Below, one piece after another: positions 25,238-34,725 of a DNA stretch of 64,000 nucleotides (its first letter is position 1; the number at the start of each line of letters is the position of its first letter). Position numbers and translations under genes: made by a program. Under the pieces are notes generated by a model that was given only the letters and a program-made list of their open reading frames with translations, did not search any database and was not told where the DNA came from. Origin of the DNA: Roseibium porphyridii (GTDB lineage Bacteria > Pseudomonadota > Alphaproteobacteria > Rhizobiales > Stappiaceae); assembly GCF_026191725.2 (NCBI RefSeq), contig NZ_CP120863.1, positions 2,584,001 to 2,648,000 of the forward strand, given 5' to 3'.

Positions 25238-27448
25238 ATGCCCATTTCAAAGAAAAATCCCGATTTAAAGAATTATCTCGAAACATTGCTATCCAGCGGA
25301 GATCTCGCCGAACTGGCTGACCAGCCCGAAGAGACGCTTCGCATGGGTGGTGGCATGGATGAAGGCCCTGCCGGCGCCGACGATGAGCGGGCAAAAGCCC
25401 ATGCCGCCGTTGAAAAACTGGCCCGCGGCCAAGACCTCGACCGAGAAGAAGCCTTTCTGATTGAGGCGATTATCGTGCCTGACAAACGTCCGGCCATTGT
25501 CGTGACCAATGACGCCTACAACGTCCAGCACAAGGACTGGGTGCATTTCAATACGAACGAGACGATCAGGCGTCATATTCTCAAAACCTTGCCTACTGCC
25601 GGACGCATCGAACTGCCGGACCATCCATATCTTCCTTATGGTGGAACAGGCTTTCTGGTTGCCGATGATCTGATCATGACCAACCGCCACGTCGCTGAAC
25701 TGTTTGCAACAGGACTGGGTGAAAGAGGACTGGCATTCCGCCCGGGTCAAACTGCTGGGATCGATTACAAACAGGAAGCAGGATCGACGGAAAGTGCGTT
25801 TGCGAAAATAACCGGCATACGGATGATCCACCCGCACTGGGACATGGCGTTGTTGCAGCTTGAAGGAGCTCCGGACGGCGTCGAGCCCTTGCTTTTGTCC
25901 ATGCAGGAGCCCGAGGATCTTGAGGGTCGCGAGATCACCTTGATCGGTTATCCAGCCTTTGACCCGCGCAACGACGCCGCGGTTCAGAACCGTGTCTTCA
26001 AGGGCATCTACGACGTCAAAAGGTTGTTGCCCGGTTTCTTGAAAAGCCGCCGTGAAATCCTCAGTTACGGTGACCGGGTCAATAGCGTAACTCATGATGC
26101 AAGTTCGCTTGGTGGCGCATCAGGCAGCCTCGTTCTGGACGTCATCACCGGAGACATCGTCGCACTCCATTTTGCAGGGCGATACAAGGATGCGAACTTT
26201 GCGGTTCCAACCTATGAACTGTCTCGAGATGACAAGGTCGTGGGAGCCGGTCTTGAGTTCGGAGAGGACGCGCTTAGCAACATCGAAGACCCAAATCCGT
26301 GGTTGTCTGACTGGAGACAGGCAGATGGAACAGCAGAAAGCGCAACGGTTGCTCTGTCACAAGACAACTCTGGAAGTGCGATCCAGGCTCCTGTGCAGAC
26401 TGGAGGCCCCGGCGGCTCGAGCCGTTGGACCATCCCGATCACGATAGACATCCAGGTTGGTGCAGCGTCTATGGCCAGTTCGCAGGCTTCGGCTGCAATA
26501 CCTGCCGGACAGCCGCTGGCGGCGCCGGCCGTCGAGCGCATGGTCGAGCCCAAGCATGATGACGACTATACCAATCGACCAGGCTATGACCCGTCTTTCA
26601 TCGGCCTCGATGTTCCCGTGCCAAAGGTGACCGATCTGGACCGGGTTTCAAAGCTTGACGATGGGTCTAACCTTCTGAAGTATTATCATTTTTCGATAAT
26701 TATGGACAAGTTTCGACGTATGCCACTTGTCACCGCGGCCAATGTCGACACGCGTAAATCCAGCCTGAAACCCGAACCTGGACGCAAATACAATCGGAAG
26801 GCCCTTAACGGCTTCACGTCCGACAATGATCGCGAGAAGTGGTTTGCCGACCCGAGGATACCCGGTGACCATCAACTGCCGGACAGGTTCTTTAACAAAG
26901 ACCGAAAAGCTTTTGACAAAGGCCATGTGGTCCGGCGCAACGCCGTGGTGTGGGGCCGGACATACGAGGAGGTTCAACTCGCAAACGGAGACACGTTCCA
27001 CTCCACGAACTGTACGCCGCAGGTCAAGGGGTTCAACCGATCTCGAGAGGGCGGCGAATGGGGGCAACTTGAAAATCATATCTTCAAGCAGGCAAAGACG
27101 GAAAAGCTTTGTGTTTTGGCGGGGCCGGTTCTCAAGGCCGAGGACCCGATTTTCACCGGTGTGGATGATGATGGTGTCACGAAGGTACGCATCCCGCAGT
27201 CCTACTGGAAGGTTGCGGTTGCCAATGCGGAAGGGGAATTGCAGGCCTTCGCCTTTCAGCTTGAGCAGGACTTGAGCGATGTCGCATTCGAATTCCAGCT
27301 CACCCAGAAATGGAAGGCTCGGCAGATATCCTTGAAAGATCTGGAAAAAGTCCTTGCTGTCGTCAAGTTCGACAAGGTACTTCATGCAGCCGATCAGGCT
27401 GGAACCGGGGCGGGTGAAGCGGTCTGCGCAGACGCCGGAATTGGCTGA
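25238..27448 (+). CDS. Trypsin-like peptidase fused to NUC1 (EndoG-type) nuclease
   Basis: 736-residue fusion. Residues ~1-80 are helical and acidic. A chymotrypsin-fold domain follows: His151 in MTNRHVAE, Asp202 in WDMALLQLEG, and the nucleophile in GGASGS (Ser295). A low-complexity Gly/Ser/Ala linker spans ~360-435. The C-terminal nuclease (~450-720) has HFSIIMDKFRRMPLVTAANV, the catalytic DKGHVVRR (a variant of DRGH, His563) and metal-binding NCTPQVKGFN (Asn591, Asn600), so all key residues are present. GGGAGAG precedes the ATG. No signal peptide, implying a cytosolic nuclease held in check, perhaps by its own or its partner's protease. That role is inference. Confidence 0.9.
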   Translation: MPISKKNPDLKNYLETLLSSGDLAELADQPEETLRMGGGMDEGPAGADDERAKAHAAVEKLARGQDLDREEAFLIEAIIVPDKRPAIVVTNDAYNVQHKDWVHFNTNETIRRHILKTLPTAGRIELPDHPYLPYGGTGFLVADDLIMTNRHVAELFATGLGERGLAFRPGQTAGIDYKQEAGSTESAFAKITGIRMIHPHWDMALLQLEGAPDGVEPLLLSMQEPEDLEGREITLIGYPAFDPRNDAAVQNRVFKGIYDVKRLLPGFLKSRREILSYGDRVNSVTHDASSLGGASGSLVLDVITGDIVALHFAGRYKDANFAVPTYELSRDDKVVGAGLEFGEDALSNIEDPNPWLSDWRQADGTAESATVALSQDNSGSAIQAPVQTGGPGGSSRWTIPITIDIQVGAASMASSQASAAIPAGQPLAAPAVERMVEPKHDDDYTNRPGYDPSFIGLDVPVPKVTDLDRVSKLDDGSNLLKYYHFSIIMDKFRRMPLVTAANVDTRKSSLKPEPGRKYNRKALNGFTSDNDREKWFADPRIPGDHQLPDRFFNKDRKAFDKGHVVRRNAVVWGRTYEEVQLANGDTFHSTNCTPQVKGFNRSREGGEWGQLENHIFKQAKTEKLCVLAGPVLKAEDPIFTGVDDDGVTKVRIPQSYWKVAVANAEGELQAFAFQLEQDLSDVAFEFQLTQKWKARQISLKDLEKVLAVVKFDKVLHAADQAGTGAGEAVCADAGIG

Positions 27449-27641
27449 TTTTGTTCGCATCCAGACGTGCTTCGTTGAGCCTCAACTGTTTTCAGTTCAG
27501 ATATCCATCGACTTTTGCTTGGCGTGTTCAGTTGATACTGCGCCGATGACTGGACGCAGGCGTGGTTAGTGCCTAAGTCAGGATCTTCTCGGCATTTTGA
27601 CAGGTGATTTGCCGGCTGCAGTCGATAGGGGCGGAATTCAG

Positions 27642-28217
27642 ATGAGTGGTGTATCGGAAGCGCGTCAACAGCGTGCTCGAATGTTCATACTGGGGTATCC
27701 GTTCGTCCTCATTTCTTTCGCGCTTGTCCTGAACTTCTTCGCATTTGGCGTTCAGCCTGTTGAAATCGGGCTGCCGTCAACCGGTTTGCTTTCTGCATTT
27801 GTCTTCAGCGCAGCGCTTCTGCTGGCCAATCATACTTGGTTGATGACAGCGACAGAGCTGACCAGAGTTCGTTTCGGGCTGCATGCAACGCCTGAAGAGT
27901 GGGAGGCGAGTGCCAATGCGCGCGAAGATGTTCCGCAAGTCGGTTGGCAGGAGCTCGAGCGTCATCACAATGCGCATCGCAATGCGACGGAAAACACAGT
28001 CTATTTTGCGCTTTTGGCGGCGATATTCTGCTTGGTGAGCCCGCCACTTGCGGCCTGTTGGGTCTGGATTTTAGGCTTTGCCGTTGGACGCTGTGGCCAT
28101 AGTAGGTGTTATCTGACCGGTCGAGACGGCTTGAGGGGGCTTTTCATGAGTGTCAGTCTCTTGAGCCTTTATGGACTGGCCACTTACCTGATCGTTGCAG
28201 TGATGATGACTTACTGA
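27642..28217 (+). CDS. MAPEG family membrane protein
   Basis: 191-residue protein with four probable helices: ~12-34, ~44-66, ~128-150 and ~165-188. The signature of MAPEG (microsomal GST-like) proteins is visible in the second half as ERHHNAHRNATENTVYFALL. The ATG at 27642 is chosen because it begins directly before the soluble N-tail (MSGVSEARQQRARMF). It probably handles lipophilic electrophiles with glutathione; a substrate cannot be assigned. It lies 193 bases after the nuclease gene with no clear link to it. Confidence 0.75.
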   Translation: MSGVSEARQQRARMFILGYPFVLISFALVLNFFAFGVQPVEIGLPSTGLLSAFVFSAALLLANHTWLMTATELTRVRFGLHATPEEWEASANAREDVPQVGWQELERHHNAHRNATENTVYFALLAAIFCLVSPPLAACWVWILGFAVGRCGHSRCYLTGRDGLRGLFMSVSLLSLYGLATYLIVAVMMTY

Positions 28218-28262
28218 ACTGCAATTCCGTCTGAAGTCATGTTGGATGAGAACAGTGCGTTT

Positions 28263-30077
28263 CTAAGCCAACAGGCGGACCACGACCAAGGGCTCTGATC
28301 TTCCCTTTATTTTGCGGGAGCCGATGGGCTCCAGGGTGACATCATCACCAAGTCTCTTGGTGATTTCTTCGGACGCAAGAATGATCACATCCGCTTGTGG
28401 ATCAATTTCCTTGCCAAGGCTTTCCAGCCGCGAGGCTGCGTTCACCGTGTCGCCAATAACTGTGTAGTTGACACGCTCGGATGCCCCGATATCGCCGACA
28501 ACCAGTGGTCCAAGATGAAGACCAATCCGCACACGAACGGGCTGTTCGCCCCGCATTGCGCGGGCCTCGTTGTCTTTGCGAATGGCTCCGACCATACCCA
28601 GAGCCGCGCGTACAGCAGGTTCGGCAGGATTGTCCAATCGTTCCGGCGCTCCCCAGAACGCCATGACACTGTCGCCGATATACTTGTCGATCGTGCCATC
28701 CTGCCGAGTGATTTCTTCGCCGAGGAGCGACAGGTGATGATTGACGAATTCTGCCGTTTCACTCGCCGACATGCCTTCTGAGGCGGACGTGAAACCCGCA
28801 ATGTCGGTGAACAGTACTGCTAGCTCTCGTTCTTCCGGTGGCGCTTCCGCACGTCCTTCGCTTAGGAGCTTCCGAACCAGTGTCTTGGGAACGTAGCGAT
28901 TAAAGGCCTTCAAGCCGCCGACCATGGCGTTGAACCCTTTCGAAAGGTCATCCAGTTCCTTGATGACGCTGGCAGGCAGTGGTTCGACTGCATTCAAATT
29001 GAGATTTGCTACGTCTTTCGCGGCGCCGGAAGCGCGCCGCATGGGAAGTGCGATGCGTTTGGCCAAAACGACAGCCCCCAGTAGCGACAGCATCAACAAC
29101 CCGGTGCCAACCGCGACGGCGGTCACCAGCTGGTGCAGGGGCTGATCGAGAAACTGGGCGGGGAAGTGAACACCGATACGAACGGGCAGTCCTTGGAGAT
29201 TGTCGTTCTTGTCTTCGATGATGACAAAGCGTTTGATGCCATCATCGTCGTAGCCGACATGCAGGTCCAGGTCGTCGGCGATGTCGAACGAAGCGTTGTC
29301 CAGTTTCGGCATCTCCTCGAAGTGTTTCAGGAAATCGTCTGGAACGTGTCTGACATGAAGGAGAGGCGTTTCCTTGCTGAAGTCATCGAATTTCTTGTGC
29401 AAGTCCGGATGCGCGATGACTTCGTGCGTGTCTTCCCTCAACAGGAAAACCGTGATGTCATCGGTCGAGATGTACCAGGAAATCTCGGAAATTCTCTCCA
29501 GCGAAGTGCCGATGAGCATCGTGCCAATATGGCGTCCTTCCTTGTATAGCGGCTGGGTGAACACGAAATAGGTGTGCTCGCGGTTTGGCATGTAGATGGC
29601 TTCGCTCCAGAAAGCCTCCTTTTGCTTCGCGGCGCGTTCGATCATGGGCATGAGGATGGGAATCTCTGCTGCAAGATCGACTTCACCGCCAAGCAGGGTC
29701 CCGTCAGCATCGCCTCTGTCGACATCAACTCCTTTTCCCGTGGGGTCGACCAGAACCATGAAGGACACTTGTTCCAGTGGTGCCAGAGCACCGTAGAGGT
29801 ACGCGATCGGCAATTCCGGTTTGTCGAAGGAAAGCTCGTTCCGCTCTGCCGAGACCTTTGAATACTCAGCGGTTACGGTCACGGCATAAAGCTGTTCAAC
29901 AAAGGCGACTTCTGCAGAATCCATGCCTATGTCGACAAGCTCACCGCCAAGTTGGCGCACCACTTTGGAAGACGTCATGGCCTGGATGATCAGGATTGCG
30001 GCCGCTGTTATCAGAACGAACGAACCGATCACTGTTGCCAAAGTCGGTGTGATGAAGAGTTTTCTGCGCTGCGACAC
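28263..30077 (-). CDS. Membrane class III adenylate/guanylate cyclase with periplasmic sensor domain
   Basis: 604 residues from a GTG at 30077 (GGGG upstream; a TTG at 30131 would add 18 residues). Helix 1 at ~12-34, a periplasmic Cache-like sensor domain to ~305 (VSFMVLVDPTGKGVD, TYFVFTQPLYKEGRHIGTML), helix 2 ~315-340, a HAMP-like linker, then the cyclase homology domain: VLFTDIAGFTSASEGM (first metal Asp), KYIGDSVMAFWGAP (second metal Asp) and VRIGLHLGPLVVGDIG. It makes a cyclic nucleotide, most likely cAMP, in response to an external ligand. Downstream of the SulP transporter on the same strand but separated by a terminator. Confidence 0.9.
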   Translation of the reverse strand: MSQRRKLFITPTLATVIGSFVLITAAAILIIQAMTSSKVVRQLGGELVDIGMDSAEVAFVEQLYAVTVTAEYSKVSAERNELSFDKPELPIAYLYGALAPLEQVSFMVLVDPTGKGVDVDRGDADGTLLGGEVDLAAEIPILMPMIERAAKQKEAFWSEAIYMPNREHTYFVFTQPLYKEGRHIGTMLIGTSLERISEISWYISTDDITVFLLREDTHEVIAHPDLHKKFDDFSKETPLLHVRHVPDDFLKHFEEMPKLDNASFDIADDLDLHVGYDDDGIKRFVIIEDKNDNLQGLPVRIGVHFPAQFLDQPLHQLVTAVAVGTGLLMLSLLGAVVLAKRIALPMRRASGAAKDVANLNLNAVEPLPASVIKELDDLSKGFNAMVGGLKAFNRYVPKTLVRKLLSEGRAEAPPEERELAVLFTDIAGFTSASEGMSASETAEFVNHHLSLLGEEITRQDGTIDKYIGDSVMAFWGAPERLDNPAEPAVRAALGMVGAIRKDNEARAMRGEQPVRVRIGLHLGPLVVGDIGASERVNYTVIGDTVNAASRLESLGKEIDPQADVIILASEEITKRLGDDVTLEPIGSRKIKGRSEPLVVVRLLA

Positions 30078-30205
30078 AATTTGCCCCGATTCCGTGCGTT
30101 CATCGTCTTTTTCGCAGATTGCCGACAACAAGTGAACGCGATTGGGCAGTCAATTTCAAATACGGGCCCGGGTGCGGTTCACCGATGGGCAAAAAGCGGG
30201 TCATC

Positions 30206-30238
30206 AAAGAAAAGACCCGCAGAATGGTTCCGCGGGTC
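30206..30238 (-). terminator. Rho-independent terminator after SulP gene
   Basis: On the minus strand: GACCCGC, an 11-base loop, GCGGGTC, then TTTTCTTT. It lies 33 bases after the SulP stop codon. A further GCGGGTC copy at 30196-30202 allows an alternative hairpin. Confidence 0.85.
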
Positions 30239-30270
30239 TCAAACGCAATTCGATTTTTGCATCTAATGCA

Positions 30271-31872
30271 TCAGGTTGTTTTGGCCGGTTCGGGTTCATC
30301 GAACGTATGCCCGTAGTCAACCGCAATCTCGTAATCGGGATCTTCCAGGACGGAGACTTCAACAAGGTTGCCCGCCTTGTCGAGCAATCGCTGGCAATCC
30401 GGAGACAAGTGCCTGAGATGAAGGCGCTTGCCGACGGCCTCATATTTTGAGGCCAGGGCGTCGATCGCTTCCAGTCCCGAGTGATCGACCACGCGGCTGT
30501 CGATAAAGTCGACAACCACATCGTCAGGGTCGTTCTGCGGATTGAAGAGGTCAACAAAGCCGGTCGTGGAGCCGAAGAAGAGGGGGCCCGACAGGCGATA
30601 GACCTTCCAGCCTTCCTTGCTCTTGCCAATGCGCGCGCTGATACGGCTGGCTGCGTTCCAGGCATAAGCAAGAGCCGAAATAATTACGCCAACGACAACG
30701 GCGACTGCAAGGTCGGCATAGACCGTTACGCCGGTCACGATGACCATCACCAGCGCGTCTGTCAGAGGGATTTTGTGAACGATCTTCAAGCTGGCCCACG
30801 CAAACGTGCCGATCACCACCATGAACATCACACCCACGAGGGCAGCGACAGGAATTTGCTCAATCAACTGGGATGCGACAACGATGAATGACAGCAGGAA
30901 AAGGGCAGCTGCAATACCTGAGATGCGGGTGCGAGCGCCGGACTTCACGTTGATCATCGACTGGCCGATCATGGCACAGCCACCCATACCGCCAAAGAAA
31001 CCCGTAACAACGTTTGCCGTACCCTGGGCAAGGCATTCCTTGGAGGCACCGCCTTTCGTGTTCGTCAGGTCCGCGACGAGGTTCAGTGTCAGCAGCGATT
31101 CAATCAGGCCGATTGCCGCCAGAATGACGGCGTAAGGCAGAATGATCTGCAGCGTTTCCAGGTTCAGCGGCACCAGCGGAATGTGAAACTCCGGCAGGCC
31201 GCCTGAAATGGAGGCAAGATCGCCGACAGAGCGCGTGTCCAGATTGAAGCCGAGCACCAGTGCAGAGACAACCAGAATGCCGGCAAGGGGCGCCGGGAAC
31301 GCCGTTGTGACCTTCGGCAAGAGCCAGATCACGGCCATCGTCAGGGCGATCAAACCAAACATGAGATAGAGCTGCGAACCGGTCATCCATGTCAGGCCTC
31401 CAGCACCGTCCGGAACCTTGAATTGCCCGAGCTGTGCCAGGAAAATCACGATCGCCAGTCCGTTGACAAAGCCGAGCATAACCGGGTGCGGCACCATTCG
31501 AATGAATTTGCCCCATTTCAGCAGACCGACACCAATTTGAAGGATACCCATCAGGACGACAGTGGCGAACAGGTATTCCACACCGTGCTGGGCGACCAGC
31601 GAAACCATGACGACGGCAAGTGCGCCGGTTGCACCGGAGATCATGCCGGGACGGCCGCCGATGCAGGCAGTGATCAATCCGACGAAAAAGGCGGCGTAGA
31701 GGCCGACCAGCGGATTGACGCCGGCAACGAAGGCAAAAGCCACGGCTTCAGGAACCAAAGCCAGTGCGACGGTCAGTCCCGCAAGCAGCTCGGTCTTGAT
31801 GCGCGAAGCATCGAGTTTTGTCGATTTCACAGGCGCAACGGCCTCGGCACGTGCGGTCAAGACATGCTCCAC
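30271..31872 (-). CDS. SulP family anion transporter with STAS domain
   Basis: 533-residue secondary transporter. The transmembrane part has the SulP start ELLAGLTVALALVPEAVAFA, GLYAAFFVGLITACIGGRPGMISG and GCAMIGQSMINVKSGARTRISG. A C-terminal STAS-like domain (~410-533) has VVVDFIDSRVVDHSGLEAI. The substrate class includes sulfate and bicarbonate; which applies here is not clear. GTG at 31872 is the preferred start although its ribosome site is weak; a TTG at 31905 would add 11 residues. An FNR/FixK-type box stands upstream. Confidence 0.9.
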   Translation of the reverse strand: MEHVLTARAEAVAPVKSTKLDASRIKTELLAGLTVALALVPEAVAFAFVAGVNPLVGLYAAFFVGLITACIGGRPGMISGATGALAVVMVSLVAQHGVEYLFATVVLMGILQIGVGLLKWGKFIRMVPHPVMLGFVNGLAIVIFLAQLGQFKVPDGAGGLTWMTGSQLYLMFGLIALTMAVIWLLPKVTTAFPAPLAGILVVSALVLGFNLDTRSVGDLASISGGLPEFHIPLVPLNLETLQIILPYAVILAAIGLIESLLTLNLVADLTNTKGGASKECLAQGTANVVTGFFGGMGGCAMIGQSMINVKSGARTRISGIAAALFLLSFIVVASQLIEQIPVAALVGVMFMVVIGTFAWASLKIVHKIPLTDALVMVIVTGVTVYADLAVAVVVGVIISALAYAWNAASRISARIGKSKEGWKVYRLSGPLFFGSTTGFVDLFNPQNDPDDVVVDFIDSRVVDHSGLEAIDALASKYEAVGKRLHLRHLSPDCQRLLDKAGNLVEVSVLEDPDYEIAVDYGHTFDEPEPAKTT

Positions 31873-31924
31873 TTTGTATATGTTTGCTGGTGAAGGTCCG
31901 CCCAAGCCGGAAACGGCAAGACTA

Positions 31925-31938
31925 TTGACCTAAATCAA
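31925..31938. promoter_or_regulatory. FNR/FixK-type box upstream of SulP gene
   Basis: TTGACCTAAATCAA matches the Fnr/Anr/FixK consensus TTGA-N6-TCAA with extended symmetry (TTGAC/ATCAA). It lies 53 bases before the SulP start, as expected for an activator site near -41.5. This suggests control by oxygen or nitric oxide level. Confidence 0.6.
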
Positions 31939-32292
31939 TTTAGGGCGTTGTAGTCGATTTTCCGCAATGCAGCAAGACTGTGAGTGGATAGCAGCCATGC
32001 AGTTGTCCACCTCTTGCAAGGTCCGGTCGCAAGGTTTCACCCTCAATTGCCGCAAGTGCCAGTCGGTCTTTTTGAGGTAAGTGCTTCTGTAGACCTATAA
32101 AATCTTGATCGCGGCCAAAAGCAGTGGTCTTTGAAACTCTTTAAAATTCCGCCGAGCTTGCCTCAGATGAACACTGGATTTCAAGTCTTCATGTCAATTG
32201 ATTGAAGTGCTTCAAGGGTATTCGCAACTGTTGCGACAAATCCTCAGGCAAGCCAAGGGATCCAAGCCTGAATTGATTCTGAAATCTCGATG
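31939..32292. other. Gene-free stretch between SulP promoter and small secreted protein
   Basis: No reading frame with a ribosome site or protein-like character. T/A-rich in parts. I see no RNA gene or repeat. Confidence 0.5.
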
Positions 32293-32610
32293 CTATTGAG
32301 CAAGAACACAAACAACGGGAATGCTTGGCAGAATTCTGGGCGCGTTTTCGTCCTCGAAGGTTTTTCGAATGACCTCGCGGCGTTTCAGGGAACGCGCGTC
32401 GTTGTCGGCAAGGAAGCAGAGATACATCGTGGCTCCCTTTTTCATGCCGAAACTGGCCGATGCGGTGCTGCTGACCGCAAAGGGTTCATATCCCGTACTT
32501 GCAAGGTCCGACACATAAACAAATTCGCTTTCGCCGACCTCCTGCGAGGACACGGCTTTCGCAGAGCCCAAAATGAGGATGATCGCAAAAAGTGCTTTCA
32601 AGGAATTCAT
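32293..32610 (-). CDS. Small exported protein, unknown
   Basis: 105-residue protein with signal peptide LKALFAIILILGSAKAVSS. The mature part has two Cys, in YLCFLAD and PVVCVLAQ at the very end, which could form one disulfide. GGAGAAGAA precedes the ATG. No family recognised. It could be linked to the SPFH gene upstream on the same strand, 146 bases away. Confidence 0.65.
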   Translation of the reverse strand: MNSLKALFAIILILGSAKAVSSQEVGESEFVYVSDLASTGYEPFAVSSTASASFGMKKGATMYLCFLADNDARSLKRREVIRKTFEDENAPRILPSIPVVCVLAQ

Positions 32611-32756
32611 TTCTTCTCCGAAATTTCCAGTCTTTGTCAGCTTTCAGGCAGTCCGGTCTCGGCGTAACAATCAAAACGGATCCGAGACTTGCAACAACGG
32701 TCTGGCGGTCTCAATAACTTTGCAACGGCCATCTTAAAGGCGTGCCTTGTTCTGAG

Positions 32757-34547
32757 TTATTGCTGGGCTGCAGGACGGCCGGGATTTGAAGTCTGTCCCT
32801 GAACTCCGCCCAGACTGGCGCCGAGAAGGGCTGCTGCACCTGCAAAGCCACTGTCGCCACCCACAACCGTGTTCGGGACCAGCTTGCCGACCAGCCCAAC
32901 AAGTTCAGGCTTGCGTTCCAGAGACGTCAGCAGTTTTTCGAGAGCTTGCAGCAGTGCTACGCGGTCCTGGCCGAGCACATCCACCTGAGCCCGCTGGCCT
33001 CTGGCAAGTTCTTCCAGATATTGCCGTTCAGCCCGGCCAAGCGCAGCACGTTCCTGCTCACGCTGGTTTGCGACCTGAACGGCAATTTGGGCTTCCACAA
33101 GTCTTGGTTGCTCATCTGCCGTGGAGCGGGCCTGTTCGGTCTCAATGCGTTTCTGCTGAGCGTCGGTCTCGCGCTCATATGCGGTCGACAACTGATCGGC
33201 GAGCTGAACGCGCAGGCGTGACACCAGCAGTTCCGGCGGGATTGCTGGTTCACCAAGGCGAATCTCCCTGATGTCGACGCCGGCCTTGTTGCCTTCCACC
33301 TTGATCTGCTGCTCGATGGTCTGTTCCAGAGCATCCCGGTTTTCGATCAGGTCCAGCACGCGCGTCGGCCGGAGGGTATAAGTTTGCGGCTCTGTTGCGG
33401 TTCCGTCCGCATTTTTGTCCGGGACCCTGATGGAAGCGCCAGCGACATTTCGCACGATCGAGCGAATGGCCGGCGTCAGGATCCGGTTTTCAATTTCTCC
33501 CAGACCACCGACCGATCCGACAACGACAGGAGCGTTGGAAGGGTCGACCTGAACCAAGGCTCTGAGTTCAAGCGGGATGTCCCATCCTTCTACCTTGACG
33601 AAGACAGCCCGGTCCGCGGCTTCCTCAGGGATCCGTTCCTGAACGGAGCGCTCGTTTTGTTGGATATTGCCTTGCTGATCGACGGAAAGGTCAATGATCC
33701 GCTTCGTGTATCCGCCCTTGTATTCCCAGGTCTGAACACGGGTGTCGACAAGCGTGACTTCATAGGCCTGGCGGTTGAGGTAGTAAGCGCCCGGAAAGAG
33801 AGGGTCTTTCCAGATACCGACACAGCCACGTGGGACGAGAGGAACTGTGAGAGCTTCGCGCGAGACAGCAGACGCAGATACTTCCTCTTCGACACAGTTG
33901 ATGCCGGGTTGACTGACATTGGATTTTACAACGCCGACATGACCGGCTGGAATAATGGTCGCGTCGGTGTTCTCATCCAGGCGAATATCAAACAGGTAGC
34001 GATTGAGGCGATATTGCCCAGGCTTCAAAACCGTTTCCTGCGGTCCGCGGATTCCCCCTTTCGTCAGGAAGCTATCTGCCTTGAGCATATCCCCGACATC
34101 AGCATCGGAAATGGCCGGAGCCATGAACATTCCCGTCGGCATGGCGCTTCCGTCGAGGGCCGTAAGCTGTCCGTAATAGCCTTCAGGAATGGTCACAACG
34201 TCCCACTCTTCGAAGTCATAGAGAACGCGGACCAGCGGTATGAAATGAAATCCGGGACCAAGGATCTGCGCCTGTGGGCCCTTTTCTCCATCCAGCGCGA
34301 TGATGCGGCCTTCAGGCAATTCCTTGAAGGCGTAAATCCGTTTCAAGTGTCCGACGCCGTTTGCGTCGACAAGAATAAAGGACGTCGACATCAGCATGAA
34401 TGCGCCGATCAGTATCATGACGACACCCACGGCACGGCTGCTGACGAACCTCAAGAGACGGTGACTGCCAAGGGGTGCTCCGGTCCGGCGCATGAACGCG
34501 GCAGCTCCGATTACAATGGCCAGAATTCCAATGATCACGCTCAGCAT
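32757..34547 (-). CDS. SPFH/prohibitin-domain membrane protein (flotillin-like)
   Basis: 596-residue protein. Two N-terminal helices (~2-18 and ~38-58) are followed by a long SPFH-type region: HLKRIYAFKELPEGRIIALDGEKGPQ (shown in part), GPGFHFIPL, VDTRVQTWEY, and a domain with VKVEGWDIPLELRALVQVDP and LTPAIRSIVRNVAGA. The last ~150 residues form a charged coiled coil (ETDAQQKRIETEQARSTADEQ, cut for length) and a Gly/Ala-rich tail. It probably builds scaffolded membrane microdomains. ATG at 34547 has GGGAGACGG before it. Larger than common flotillins (~480 aa). Confidence 0.82.
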   Translation of the reverse strand: MLSVIIGILAIVIGAAAFMRRTGAPLGSHRLLRFVSSRAVGVVMILIGAFMLMSTSFILVDANGVGHLKRIYAFKELPEGRIIALDGEKGPQAQILGPGFHFIPLVRVLYDFEEWDVVTIPEGYYGQLTALDGSAMPTGMFMAPAISDADVGDMLKADSFLTKGGIRGPQETVLKPGQYRLNRYLFDIRLDENTDATIIPAGHVGVVKSNVSQPGINCVEEEVSASAVSREALTVPLVPRGCVGIWKDPLFPGAYYLNRQAYEVTLVDTRVQTWEYKGGYTKRIIDLSVDQQGNIQQNERSVQERIPEEAADRAVFVKVEGWDIPLELRALVQVDPSNAPVVVGSVGGLGEIENRILTPAIRSIVRNVAGASIRVPDKNADGTATEPQTYTLRPTRVLDLIENRDALEQTIEQQIKVEGNKAGVDIREIRLGEPAIPPELLVSRLRVQLADQLSTAYERETDAQQKRIETEQARSTADEQPRLVEAQIAVQVANQREQERAALGRAERQYLEELARGQRAQVDVLGQDRVALLQALEKLLTSLERKPELVGLVGKLVPNTVVGGDSGFAGAAALLGASLGGVQGQTSNPGRPAAQQ

Positions 34548-34725
34548 AGACCGTCTCCCGCAGCGACTTCTTAATGCCGGGTATCAGATGCCGTGGTTAG
34601 GCCGGAGTCAAACCATGCTTCCATCAATCCAGTGTTCATTGCGGCAAAGCATGAGCCGAGGGATGACAAAGGGCTCGACGGCGAGACTGGTGCACAGTAG
34701 AAACGCCGGATCTGCGGGAGGAAAT

